Source of the DNA: Histomonas meleagridis
Taxonomy: Eukaryota; Parabasalia; Tritrichomonadida; Dientamoebidae
DNA length: 64,000 nt
Direction of reading: 5' to 3'
NCBI GenBank assembly: GCA_020186115.1
Contig: WSYJ01000015.1
Span: 132,284-196,283, forward strand
The notes under the pieces are model-generated. The model was not told where the DNA came from. It saw nothing but the letters and a program-made list of their open reading frames with translations, and did no database searches. Below, in pieces: positions 19,113-28,518 of this stretch. The translations under genes were made by a program, and so were the position numbers. Positions within the stretch are counted from its first letter, which is position 1. Each line of letters starts with the position of its first letter.

Positions 19113-21431
19113 ATGGAAACCCCAAATCGGGATGCCTCGTATAATTTAAATATTCTACTAGGCAAACCCGATACCCCTTTATTGGATGTGTTAAATGTTC
19201 CAAATGTTCGTTCATTATTTCGAAAACAAAACAATCAATTAAATCAATATTTAATTTTACATATCATAGAAATTCTTGATATTATATTTGGAAACATAAC
19301 ACAGAATATAAGTGCGGAAATCAGGTATACAGCTTTTTTTATCTTAACAACACCATCTCCATTATTTGATTCACAGTTATCAATAAATCAACCTTTTCTT
19401 CAAAAGTTTAATGGTATCATATCAAGTGAAGAAAAGATTTCATTGTCTACTCTCAATACGTTTTCTGTTATTTTTGAATTTTTAATAAAATCAACAAATT
19501 GCCTCATTCTTATTCATTACCCAGATAAAAATAAACTCATACCAAAACTTCTTAGGTACATTGATACAGTTTCCATATATAATTTATTACTCTATATCAT
19601 TGATAGAAGTTCAATAAAAGTTATCACGTCATTTCTATCAGAATCAAATGTCACAGATTTATTTTTAGATTCCTTAACAATCAATGAGAAATATTTTGAA
19701 CTTTTATCTCACGTTGTCAAATCTGCCAAATTAGATTCACCATTAATTGTCCCTTTTTATTCAAAACCAGTCATAACCAAATTATTCGAAATAGTTCTTA
19801 ATCATAAATCTGCTTCATCATTTCGACTAATTCTTGATCTTTGTAATTATTTTCAAAATATGGATACAAAACTTCCATTTTTTACAATACTTTTTTCTGT
19901 CTTTGATGATTTCATTGATTTCATCAAGCAAAGCTTGACCTTCACCTTAGCGAAATCTAATGCATTATCAATTGTAATCTTTTGTATAAAGAAAACCAAC
20001 AAAGGGAAATTAACCCCCCAAATTGTGGAGTTTACAAAAGTTTTGTTTGAGCACTTTTTACAAAATCCCACAAACACTTCACTTCACCTTTCATTTTTGA
20101 CACTTTTCAAAAATCTTTTTTCGATATCAGACACGATAATTGATTCATTAAATCTACGATCCCGAATCATAGAAATCTATCAGAAGCGATATGAAATCAA
20201 TGCATCATATTGGGGTATTTTATTAGAAATATCACAAATCATTAATGATTCGATTGATGATTTTGATGACAATGAAGAATGGAATCAATTTGCACGTAAT
20301 ACGATTGATCCACTTATTCTTCAAATCGAAAAATCATATGGTGGTAATTTACCACTTTCATCTGAATATGATTTCTCAGATAATAGTGATTCATTTGACA
20401 TAGATTTTGTCGAAGATGAATCACCAATTAGTACCACTGATAACAATGAATCATCATATGAATATTATGAAGAAGATGAAGAAGATGAAGAAGAAACGAC
20501 AGAAGATTTCCATTGGTCATTAGCAGCATTAATACCAAAAACGAACATCTCCAAACCTATTGACATTAAATTATTATCGACATTACAACGTAAGAAGCCA
20601 ATTGACTTTATGAAGTTTTCATCAGATAATAAATATCTTGCGATAGTATTTGATGGATGGCTTGAAATGTTAATGTTTCCATCATTAACTATCATCTTTA
20701 AAATGATATTACGATCTCCTGTAATATCCATTTTTTTTACTCATGATAACTCATTATTAATATGTTGTTATAGTACTAAAATATCATTTTTTAATGTGAA
20801 TGATGGATCATTACGATTAACGAAGCCAATCGAAAGATGTTATTTTATAACACTTTCACCAGATATAACAAAGGCAGCGTTATTAAATGGTAATGGGACA
20901 CAAATTTATGAGTTTTCGACAATGAAACAAATATCATCATTTAACAAAATACAATTTGAAGCAACTTATACTACGTTTTCTAATCAATCTGATGTTATTG
21001 TTACTGGTTATGAAGATGGTAGTATTGATATATATAATATTAATGACAAAAAAATTGTTAAACAAATTTTATTGTTCGAAAATAGTCCAATAACTTGTTT
21101 AACAATGTCCAACCAAAAAATTTTCGCGTCTTCTGAAGAAACAGTTGTAAAACTTATAAATAATTATGAAAATAATAACATAACAGAGTTATACGGTCAT
21201 ACTGCAACTGTTGTAACTATGGATACAAAAAATAATTTGCACATATCGGGATCAGAAGATAATACTGTAAATGTGTCACAAATCTTCGACGAGAAAATGG
21301 AATATTCGTTGGAGGCTCATCAAGGACCTGTGTTAGCTGTGGCGTTTAATAACAATGGTAATATGTTCGCTTCTTCGGGAATGGATTGTAAATTAAGAGT
21401 TTGGGAAATTGTGGATTTGGAAAAGAAATAA
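19113..21431 (+). CDS. Helical-repeat plus WD40 protein
   Basis: Start taken at ATG 19113 (METPNRDAS), giving 772 residues; the frame is open further upstream but has no earlier ATG. Residues 1 to about 400 are helical, armadillo/HEAT-like. An acidic linker follows (EYYEEDEEDEEETTEDFHW). About 280 residues of WD40 repeats end the protein: the last units read LYGHTATVVTMDTKNNLHIS and the final one KLRVWEIVDLEKK. The layout, helical repeat plus acidic linker plus WD40, resembles DCAF1-type scaffolds, but I cannot establish orthology. Expected to be a protein-interaction platform. Confidence 0.78.
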   Translation: METPNRDASYNLNILLGKPDTPLLDVLNVPNVRSLFRKQNNQLNQYLILHIIEILDIIFGNITQNISAEIRYTAFFILTTPSPLFDSQLSINQPFLQKFNGIISSEEKISLSTLNTFSVIFEFLIKSTNCLILIHYPDKNKLIPKLLRYIDTVSIYNLLLYIIDRSSIKVITSFLSESNVTDLFLDSLTINEKYFELLSHVVKSAKLDSPLIVPFYSKPVITKLFEIVLNHKSASSFRLILDLCNYFQNMDTKLPFFTILFSVFDDFIDFIKQSLTFTLAKSNALSIVIFCIKKTNKGKLTPQIVEFTKVLFEHFLQNPTNTSLHLSFLTLFKNLFSISDTIIDSLNLRSRIIEIYQKRYEINASYWGILLEISQIINDSIDDFDDNEEWNQFARNTIDPLILQIEKSYGGNLPLSSEYDFSDNSDSFDIDFVEDESPISTTDNNESSYEYYEEDEEDEEETTEDFHWSLAALIPKTNISKPIDIKLLSTLQRKKPIDFMKFSSDNKYLAIVFDGWLEMLMFPSLTIIFKMILRSPVISIFFTHDNSLLICCYSTKISFFNVNDGSLRLTKPIERCYFITLSPDITKAALLNGNGTQIYEFSTMKQISSFNKIQFEATYTTFSNQSDVIVTGYEDGSIDIYNINDKKIVKQILLFENSPITCLTMSNQKIFASSEETVVKLINNYENNNITELYGHTATVVTMDTKNNLHISGSEDNTVNVSQIFDEKMEYSLEAHQGPVLAVAFNNNGNMFASSGMDCKLRVWEIVDLEKK

Positions 21432-21609
21432 TTTTGAAATATTTATGTATTTGTATTTTTTTAATAAGTACAAAATATATATCATAAAAAAATTGTTAAA
21501 TATACATTATTTGGTTTGTGATATTTTTTTTTAATAAATCACTTTCTATTTCACTTTATTACTATTTGAGTTAATGTAAACAATTTATTTGAATAATTTA
21601 ATATTTGTT

Positions 21610-22168
21610 TGAATGATTTCAAACAGCACTTTCAGAAGCAGTTGAAAACAATAATATAGAAATAGTAAAGTTACTTTTAGATAAAGGAATTGATGCTAAT
21701 ATAAAAACTATTAATTTGAATAATTTAATATTTATTTTAATAATTTGGAATTTAATTAAATTGTTTGAAACAGCACTTTATATAGCAGTTGAAAACAACA
21801 ACATCGAAAAAGTAAAATTACTTTTAGAAAAAGAAGTCATTGATGTAAAATGCATTCATTTCGATGATTTAGAATTTATTTTAATAATTTGGAGTTTATG
21901 TTCATAATTTATAACAGCATTGATGGTTGCAAATGAAGAAATAGCCGATTTATTATATACTTACATAAAGAGTCATTAAATATGATTGATTTACAAATAT
22001 CATATAGATAAAGAAACACAACCCTTAGTATTTCATCATGGTAATTTAAAAGTTTTTAAATTTTTCTTCCTTATGAATCAAATGCCTTATTATATTCATC
22101 CAGAACTTCCGTTATCTAAATTTTTCATAATCACTAACTTGCATCTGAGGAAAATTTTGTTGCCTTAA
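21610..22168 (+). pseudogene. Ankyrin-repeat relic
   Basis: Units ALSEAVENNNIEIVKLLLDK (21632), ALYIAVENNNIEKVKLLLEK (21773) and ALMVANEEIADLLYTYI (21916) are separated by AT-rich spacers, the latter two spacers sharing a core of about 30 bases (TTTATTTTAATAATTTGGA). A further 60-codon frame at 21986-22168 (VFHHGNLKVFKFFFLMNQMP) looks like a diverged last unit. The first two units share most residues, so this was a tandem array. Confidence 0.6.
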
Positions 22169-22448
22169 GTAATTGATTTTCTTCTTCCAAAATATTTATA
22201 TTGAAAACGTTGGGTACCCAGAAGTTACTCAAATTTTTTCCGGCAAAATTTTAACGTATTTGGGGCGACCCATATTTACACAATTTATTTTTGCTGATTC
22301 AGCTATAAATTTTAAACTTATTTATGTGTACCTTAAAAATCCATAATGTCTTTATAATAAAATAAAATGTTTTTGTTTGATATATTTAATATTGTCTAAT
22401 AAAGAAGATTATGAACTTTGAGCAATGAAAAGTTATGTTTATCCATTC

Positions 22449-22463
22449 TAACCGTCGTTACTA
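22449..22463 (+). promoter_or_regulatory. Myb-type site of the long Raptor-like gene
   Basis: TAACCGTCGTTACT, identical over TAACCGTCGTT to the VPS36 promoter at 34171, lies about 45 bp before the ATG at 22507. Confidence 0.5.
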
Positions 22464-22506
22464 TTGAAATCCAAAAAAGTGACATACACTTAAGTTGAAT
22501 AATTTA

Positions 22507-25500
22507 ATGGATCTGCGGCTTCGTAAGAGCAATGCAGTGAATTTTAATAATCTATCCACATTTGTTGACAACTACTCATCATCAGATGATGATCCTTTTG
22601 ATGTATTAGATCAAGATGATTATCCATTTTTACCTCAAAAAAGTGTTTCTCAAGAATTCACCATTGATTTAGCAACAATGTTTCAAGTCCATTCTATTCC
22701 AAAAGAGCTACCAAAGTCTTATCCAGAATCTTATGTTATCTCAGGTTCTGAATATTATTTAGAAAAATTCAATAGCTCAACAATTCCCTCAATTCCACTC
22801 CGAGTTGAGCCGATTGAATGCATTGTTGTTGATGCCGCTCATCTTGAACAATTTCCAAAACCATCTTCAACATATTCAGCCAAAAAACCCGAAGTTTTTG
22901 CATGGTTTGATGCACAAACCGCCTTTCCATCAGAGTATCAAACCACTGTTCAAAGTTATTTCAAGAACAATTACAATTGTATTCGTTCTCATTTACGATT
23001 TTTCTTTTCCATCGCTCCGAGTTATGATCGGCTTCAAAACATAGCATCCATTCGACGAGAAGTACCAGCAGGGCGCATACTTTTCCATTATGTTGGCCAT
23101 GGTTTTCCACGAATTACTGATAAGAACATTTGGTGTAGTGAACGTCGTTCCACCAATTTCACACCTTTTGATCTCGAACAATTATTTTCTAAGCTTTCTC
23201 CTCCCACTTGGTTTATCTTTGATTGTTCAAATGCAGGTGTTGTTATTCCAGCATTTCTTCGAGCCGAAGAAAAGCATCCAAAGAATGCACTTGAATGTGA
23301 TTGGTCCAATTGGTTTTGTGCATGTGCGACGTCAGCAGGTGAAGATTTACCACAAGAGCCATATTTACCACGTGATTTCTTAACATCAGTAATTCTTACG
23401 CCCATTAAAATGGCGATTGTATGTCACATCTTACAACATTATCGTACCACTTTAATTGGTCCTAAATTTCCATTAGAATTACCATTTCCACATTTATTAG
23501 ATGAACGTTCATCTGATATTTCACGATTATCATTAGTTTTGACCTCATTAACTGATGCGATTGCAGCCGATTCATTACCACGAGAATTATATCATAAGAT
23601 ATTTCGATGTGATCGATTATCAGCTGTAATATTCCGACATTTTTTATTAGCGCAATTCTTATTAAAGCCTTATCGAGTACATCCCATATCACATCCATCA
23701 ATTCCTGATTTATCAATGCATAAATTATGGAAACAATGGGAAGTATGTATCGATACAACAATATGTTCTATAAATATCCCACGGCCTTCATTTGCGACTG
23801 AACTTTATTCACGAATGGAAAAATCATTTGAAACTATGTTACAAAATGATCAATTAGAACTTGTTCGACCTTATCATTTAACATTATTATTTCATATGAT
23901 GTTTTATGAGACACAAAATGATAAACCATTATTTTTATTAACGGAATATTCAGCGTCAACTAAATCATCACCTGAAATGTTAACAACAGTTTCATTATTT
24001 AATTCATTATTTGCTAAATTAATTAAGACTAATAGAGAAACATTAGCATTTCATTCATTATGTTTCTTAATATTAGCATTATTATTTCATAACCCGACTT
24101 TCTCGATTGAGATACGGAAAGAACTTGATGTAAGTTCATTTCCTAATTTTATCTTTGATGAAAAGTTAAATGAGTCAACACGTATATTATTAACTGCTAT
24201 CTTAGCTACATTAGTAGTATCACATGATGGATTTCAACAAATTTGTACTAACATCGAATTCCTAAAAAGAGTACGAAAAGAATTAGAACAATCATCTGAG
24301 AAAAGATCGCAATGGTTATTATTATTAATACGAAGAGCATTTCATTTATATTCGCCTGATACAAGTGCATTTGTATCTAATGGATTACATGTACAAACAG
24401 CGTTATTTATTAAGCAAAAGTCACCTTTAACTAGAGCAGCAGCAATTGGTACATTAACATGTTTTTTAAGGCCTTTTGAATGTTGCGTTAATGGACAATT
24501 ATTATTATTAGCATTACCGACATTTATGGATGTATCATTTATAGTTCGATTTCATTTGTTATTAATGTTAAAGAAATTCATTATATCATTTGATTGTTAT
24601 AGTGAAGTTTTAGATAATGAAATGATTGATTTCCCAAATGATTCTTATCAATCATTAATGAATTCATTTTATAAGACAACGAATTTTAATCATGAAGAAA
24701 TGTTTAATTTGATTGATGAATTAGTAAATAGTAATGATTTCATGGTACATATATATTTAGTTGCTTTATATGTTATTAAATTATATTCAGAAGATTTACA
24801 TGAATCAATTCAAATTCTCGCAAAGAAAATTTTGGAATTTGTAGATAAACAAAAAGAAATTCATCAAATTTTATTGACAAAAAGAAAAACAGTTGATGAC
24901 TTAGAAAGTGAAATTGATTTCGAACAAATAGGAATTCCGAATCTTGATCAAAACGAATCATTACATCAAATCATTTTACATAATTTAATACTTTCGAAAC
25001 ATTGGAAATATGAATACAAAGAAGAAAATAATGTTAATAATAATAATGAAGAAGAATTGAAACAAATTGAAGTTAAAGATATTATATTTGATAATTCATT
25101 GATGAAATCTGAAATTAAAATTAAATCATCGATTAAAAATATTTGTTTCAACGCGAACTCTTCGGGTTATTGCGTCGTAACTTCGGATTCTGTTTCATAT
25201 TTCGATAAACAAAAATCGAATTTGAAAAATGATTTCGAAAATGTTTCGAATTTGTTTGTTTCTGAATGGAACAATCAAACGAAATTTATCATCACTACCA
25301 TCGACGGATTTGTTTTGGTGTGGAATCCTAGCGATAAAACTTTTAACATTTCATTTCGTTGTTCGAGTTCGAAATTATTATTAACAATTTCGAAATTTGA
25401 ACCTTTTATATTATATACAATTAATAGTAAAAATATTTTAAGTAAATGGAACTTAAAAGAAGAACTTCTGGCAAAAGAATGGAAAATCAATATAAATGAA

Positions 25501-25941
25501 GAAATTACTTCTTTTACTACAAATGATAATTCTTTTGTTATTGGAGACATAAAAGGAAATTTACACGAAATGAATTTGAATGAGAACGATGAAATAAAGT
25601 TAACAAAAATTGGTGACAAAGTGGTCGGAAGTAAAGTTCTTAAAATACAAACGGTGGAAACGGCGGTTTTGTTTTTGACTGAAGATAAAAATTTATATAA
25701 AGTACAAAATAATGAAATCATAAATATGAAAAATGACGTAGTTGACTTCGAAGTAAGAAACAATATAATGTTCTTGGTGAATGATGGAAAAATACCAACC
25801 GCAGAAGATATAAATGGAAAATTGATTGCTGAATTTAAAGATGTTAAAGATGCAGAAATGTGTGCTGTACATAGATCACTTCCTACTGTGGCATTTGCTA
25901 CAAGGAATGGCTCCATTGTAATGTTTAGAAATGTAAAATAA
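22507..25941 (+). CDS. Raptor-like TOR complex 1 subunit, full length
   Basis: Start at ATG 22507 (MDLRLRKS), 1144 residues. The Raptor N-terminal conserved domain spans about residues 75-300. FHYVGHGFPRI (His198) and FIFDCSNAGVV (Asp239-Cys240) match the HYNGHGVPRP and YDCSNAG blocks of Raptor almost exactly. A long helical (HEAT/ARM) middle follows to about residue 830, then a charged linker (KEENNVNNNNEEELK) and a WD40-type beta region to the end (for example FATRNGSIVMFRNVK). This is the classic Raptor architecture and length. Raptor recruits substrates to TOR kinase; caspase-like catalysis is not known for the family. The helical region has AT-biased codons (TTA/ATT rich), giving it lower sequence complexity than the N-terminus. 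The stop reads TAAAC. Confidence 0.88.
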   Translation: MDLRLRKSNAVNFNNLSTFVDNYSSSDDDPFDVLDQDDYPFLPQKSVSQEFTIDLATMFQVHSIPKELPKSYPESYVISGSEYYLEKFNSSTIPSIPLRVEPIECIVVDAAHLEQFPKPSSTYSAKKPEVFAWFDAQTAFPSEYQTTVQSYFKNNYNCIRSHLRFFFSIAPSYDRLQNIASIRREVPAGRILFHYVGHGFPRITDKNIWCSERRSTNFTPFDLEQLFSKLSPPTWFIFDCSNAGVVIPAFLRAEEKHPKNALECDWSNWFCACATSAGEDLPQEPYLPRDFLTSVILTPIKMAIVCHILQHYRTTLIGPKFPLELPFPHLLDERSSDISRLSLVLTSLTDAIAADSLPRELYHKIFRCDRLSAVIFRHFLLAQFLLKPYRVHPISHPSIPDLSMHKLWKQWEVCIDTTICSINIPRPSFATELYSRMEKSFETMLQNDQLELVRPYHLTLLFHMMFYETQNDKPLFLLTEYSASTKSSPEMLTTVSLFNSLFAKLIKTNRETLAFHSLCFLILALLFHNPTFSIEIRKELDVSSFPNFIFDEKLNESTRILLTAILATLVVSHDGFQQICTNIEFLKRVRKELEQSSEKRSQWLLLLIRRAFHLYSPDTSAFVSNGLHVQTALFIKQKSPLTRAAAIGTLTCFLRPFECCVNGQLLLLALPTFMDVSFIVRFHLLLMLKKFIISFDCYSEVLDNEMIDFPNDSYQSLMNSFYKTTNFNHEEMFNLIDELVNSNDFMVHIYLVALYVIKLYSEDLHESIQILAKKILEFVDKQKEIHQILLTKRKTVDDLESEIDFEQIGIPNLDQNESLHQIILHNLILSKHWKYEYKEENNVNNNNEEELKQIEVKDIIFDNSLMKSEIKIKSSIKNICFNANSSGYCVVTSDSVSYFDKQKSNLKNDFENVSNLFVSEWNNQTKFIITTIDGFVLVWNPSDKTFNISFRCSSSKLLLTISKFEPFILYTINSKNILSKWNLKEELLAKEWKININEEITSFTTNDNSFVIGDIKGNLHEMNLNENDEIKLTKIGDKVVGSKVLKIQTVETAVLFLTEDKNLYKVQNNEIINMKNDVVDFEVRNNIMFLVNDGKIPTAEDINGKLIAEFKDVKDAEMCAVHRSLPTVAFATRNGSIVMFRNVK

Positions 25942-26448
25942 ACTGTAATAAAATTTATGTGACTTTGTTTGTAAATTACTTTAATAATTAAATAATAAAT
26001 AAACTTTGGATTTCAAATAGAAACAAAAATAATATTATTATGAATGCTATCTTCAAGTGAAGTTGTCATCCCGCTGGGAAAATAAAGTAAGTGATGCTGT
26101 GCGTTTGCATGTTTGAAATAAAGAGCCACTGCAAACAATTTGTGTTTATTGAAGGTAACACATTTTTTCTCGAGAAAACATGGAAAACTTATTAAGTAAG
26201 TTTTATCATTTTATTATTCTAGTTTTCTTGTATATGTTTATTAAAATGCGGAACCTATCCAAGATTTATTACAAATTTAGAATATATCAATTCATATTTC
26301 ATATTCAAGACGTATATATTGATATTTTGATATATCCAAACACTGTAGTGACGTGCAACACCAAGGTTATTAAAAATTCAAGTTATAATCATTGATTTTC
26401 GTTACAAAAAATTATTAATAATTTTAACGTATTTTCAGCTCTTGTTGG
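25942..26448. other. Intergenic with promoter
   Basis: About 500 bp. A 71-codon frame at 26180-26395 is Ile/Phe/Tyr-rich spacer-like sequence and not called. TTTAACGT (26423-26430) followed by TTTTCAG marks the promoter of the next gene. Confidence 0.5.
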
Positions 26449-27804
26449 ATGAGCCAACTCACGAAGGAAGAAGAACAAAAAATTCTAAAAGAGACTCCAA
26501 AAATGTTAGAAAGCTATGGAGTTTCTAATCAAATGAAAGCTCAGTTTATTCAACATATTGCTAATGAAGTCGTTGGTTCTGATAATCCTTACTTTTTCTC
26601 TATGCAACCAAAAATAAAAACAAGGAATACAAACAAAGCTTGGATGAAAGCGTATGCACTTGTTATGAATTATCTTAAAGAAAATAATTTGATCCTTACT
26701 TCACAAACAATTGATTGTGAATTTAAGCAAACAAAAACGCAAAATCCAAAAGGTTCTTTAAGAGATTTCAATTCAAGTAGTGATCAGTTTAGTGATTTAC
26801 TTGAATACGTTCCAACCGATACAGAAGCAGAATTTCAAAACAAAGTAAAGGATTTTGTTTTACGTTCCGAACACGAAATACCGAAGATAACAAAAGACAA
26901 AAATATTATATCTCTTGACAAAAATAATGAAAATGGCGCATTTTTAACGCAGGCATTAACTCTTCCACAGAAAGAGGAAGAAGACGAGAAAGAGCGCAAA
27001 ATGGAAAGTTCATCATCAAAGGGTAAAGAAGAAAATTTCGAATTAGAAATTGATGACAAATTCTTATCAAGTAACAAAGAAGAAAACAATTTTGAGCTAA
27101 ACAATGACAAAAGCAAAGACACAAATGAAGAAGATTTAGATTTAGACATAGATGATGAATTCATTTCAAGCGACAAAGATAAACCCAAAAAAGAAGTTCA
27201 CAAAGAGGAAGAAGAAAACTTCGAAATCGAAATTGATGAAAACGAATTCTCTGCCGAAAAATCTAAAGATCAAAAAGATGACGATGATTTAGACATTGAC
27301 ATTGATAACAGCTTCTTATCAAGCGACAAAGATAAACCACAAAAAGAAGTTCACAAAGAGGAAGAAGAAAATTTCGAAATAGATATCAACGAAAAGACAA
27401 TTTCAGACAACAAAGAAAACAATAAAAAAGAAGAAGAAGATAATTTCGAAATAGACATCGATGATAATTTCTTGTCAAGCGACAAAGAGAAACAAGAAAA
27501 AGAAGACGACAAAAAAGAAGATGAAAGTTCTGTTTCGGACTTTTTTGATCGATTCGAGGATTTCGATGTCGAATTATCAAACGATGAAGACCAAGTGAAC
27601 GAAGGAAACAGTGTCGGCGTTGATGAAGATGTTCTTGATTTCAACGATGAGGATGGCGAAGACGATTTAGTTCAAGAAAACCAAAACAGCGAAACACAAA
27701 ACGAATCAAAAAGCAGCCAAAAGCAATCAAGCTTCCACATAGATGATAGCATGAATTTCTCAAGCGACCAATTTAACATAGATATTGGTGATTCAGACGA
27801 GTAA
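26449..27804 (+). CDS. LisH-like protein with acidic FEIDIDD repeats
   Basis: 451 residues. Residues about 60-90 (KAYALVMNYLKENNLILTSQ) fit a LisH dimerisation motif of the type found in FOP/FOR20/OFD1-like centriolar proteins. From about residue 195 the protein is Asp/Glu/Lys/Ser-rich, with some six imperfect copies of a unit ending NFEIDIDDNFLSSDKEK, separated by KKEVHKEEEE-like spacers. The C-terminus keeps the same acidic style (FNIDIGDSDE). No catalytic domain. A basal-body or cytoskeletal role is suggested by the LisH motif only. The Asp-Ile-Asp repeats may bind basic partners or cations; that is inference. Confidence 0.75.
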   Translation: MSQLTKEEEQKILKETPKMLESYGVSNQMKAQFIQHIANEVVGSDNPYFFSMQPKIKTRNTNKAWMKAYALVMNYLKENNLILTSQTIDCEFKQTKTQNPKGSLRDFNSSSDQFSDLLEYVPTDTEAEFQNKVKDFVLRSEHEIPKITKDKNIISLDKNNENGAFLTQALTLPQKEEEDEKERKMESSSSKGKEENFELEIDDKFLSSNKEENNFELNNDKSKDTNEEDLDLDIDDEFISSDKDKPKKEVHKEEEENFEIEIDENEFSAEKSKDQKDDDDLDIDIDNSFLSSDKDKPQKEVHKEEEENFEIDINEKTISDNKENNKKEEEDNFEIDIDDNFLSSDKEKQEKEDDKKEDESSVSDFFDRFEDFDVELSNDEDQVNEGNSVGVDEDVLDFNDEDGEDDLVQENQNSETQNESKSSQKQSSFHIDDSMNFSSDQFNIDIGDSDE

Positions 27805-28518
27805 TATAATATTTCTTTGTATTTGCCTAAATAAATGATTTATACATATGTTGCTATAAATATTGTTATATGGGATTATAAATATAAATTTTTAAGCTAA
27901 AATATTACAAACCTATACATGAAGAAATGATGGCAAAATCAGTAATAATACATAATACAAAATTAAATCGATTTTATTTTGTAAAAATATTTTGCGTTCA
28001 AAAATATTCTGGTTCATATTTCACTATAAATTGTACATAAAAATGATATATAAAAATTTTATCAAAAATTATATTAATGGATAAATAAATTTATATAAAT
28101 ATCTGAGAAAAATTATTATATTCTTATATAAAAATTTTCAAATCGATTAAAATATTTGAAAAAATTAAAACGCATTTATATTCTACATATTAAAATTCAA
28201 ATTTGAAGATACTATTATTAGGTATTTATATTATGTTGAAATTACTTTTGGTTCGTATTTATTTCCAACATATATATAAAAATCATAAATGATGATGTTT
28301 TTAATCACTTCATCTGATCCTCAGAAAATTGAATATCTTATAACGTATTTAGTTTTTACAATCGTGGGCCCAAACATTTGTTTTTCCAAAAATTATTTGG
28401 TTTAGTGGTTTGAATTCAATTTTTTGAGTCGATTTGCCAGCCCATTTCAGAAAATTTGTATCGCTCATTCAATTAAGTTTGTTTTGCAGTTTGGCCAAAC
28501 CGTTATTTCACATTACAT
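27805..28518. other. Intergenic, AT-rich
   Basis: About 710 bp, extremely AT-rich between 27,900 and 28,250; no open frame of note. The last 25 bases contain AAACCGTTATTTCACATTAC (28497-28516), a Myb-type site followed by a TCACAT initiator-like sequence. Confidence 0.55.
28497..28516 (+). promoter_or_regulatory. Myb-type site plus initiator
   Basis: AAACCGTTA followed by TTTCACATTAC, ending 3 bp before the ATG at 28519. TCAC fits the TCA(C/T) initiator of trichomonads and would give a 5' UTR of about 10 bases or less. Confidence 0.5.

Larger units (their letters stand above)
21432..22506. other. Intergenic with ankyrin relic and promoter
   Basis: Contains the decayed ankyrin units listed separately and, at 22449-22457, TAACCGTCG in front of the Raptor-like gene. 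The rest (22170-22440) is AT-rich with nothing recognised. Confidence 0.5.

Noticed and set aside
25275-25916. 213-codon minus-strand frame
   Set aside because: Shadow of the Raptor-like WD40 region; low-complexity Ser/Phe and no family match.
26180-26395. 71-codon frame with a GTAAGT after its sixth codon, considered as a first exon spliced to 26449
   Set aside because: Joining it at the TTTTCAG before 26449 gives an immediate stop; the gene at 26449 has its own promoter site.
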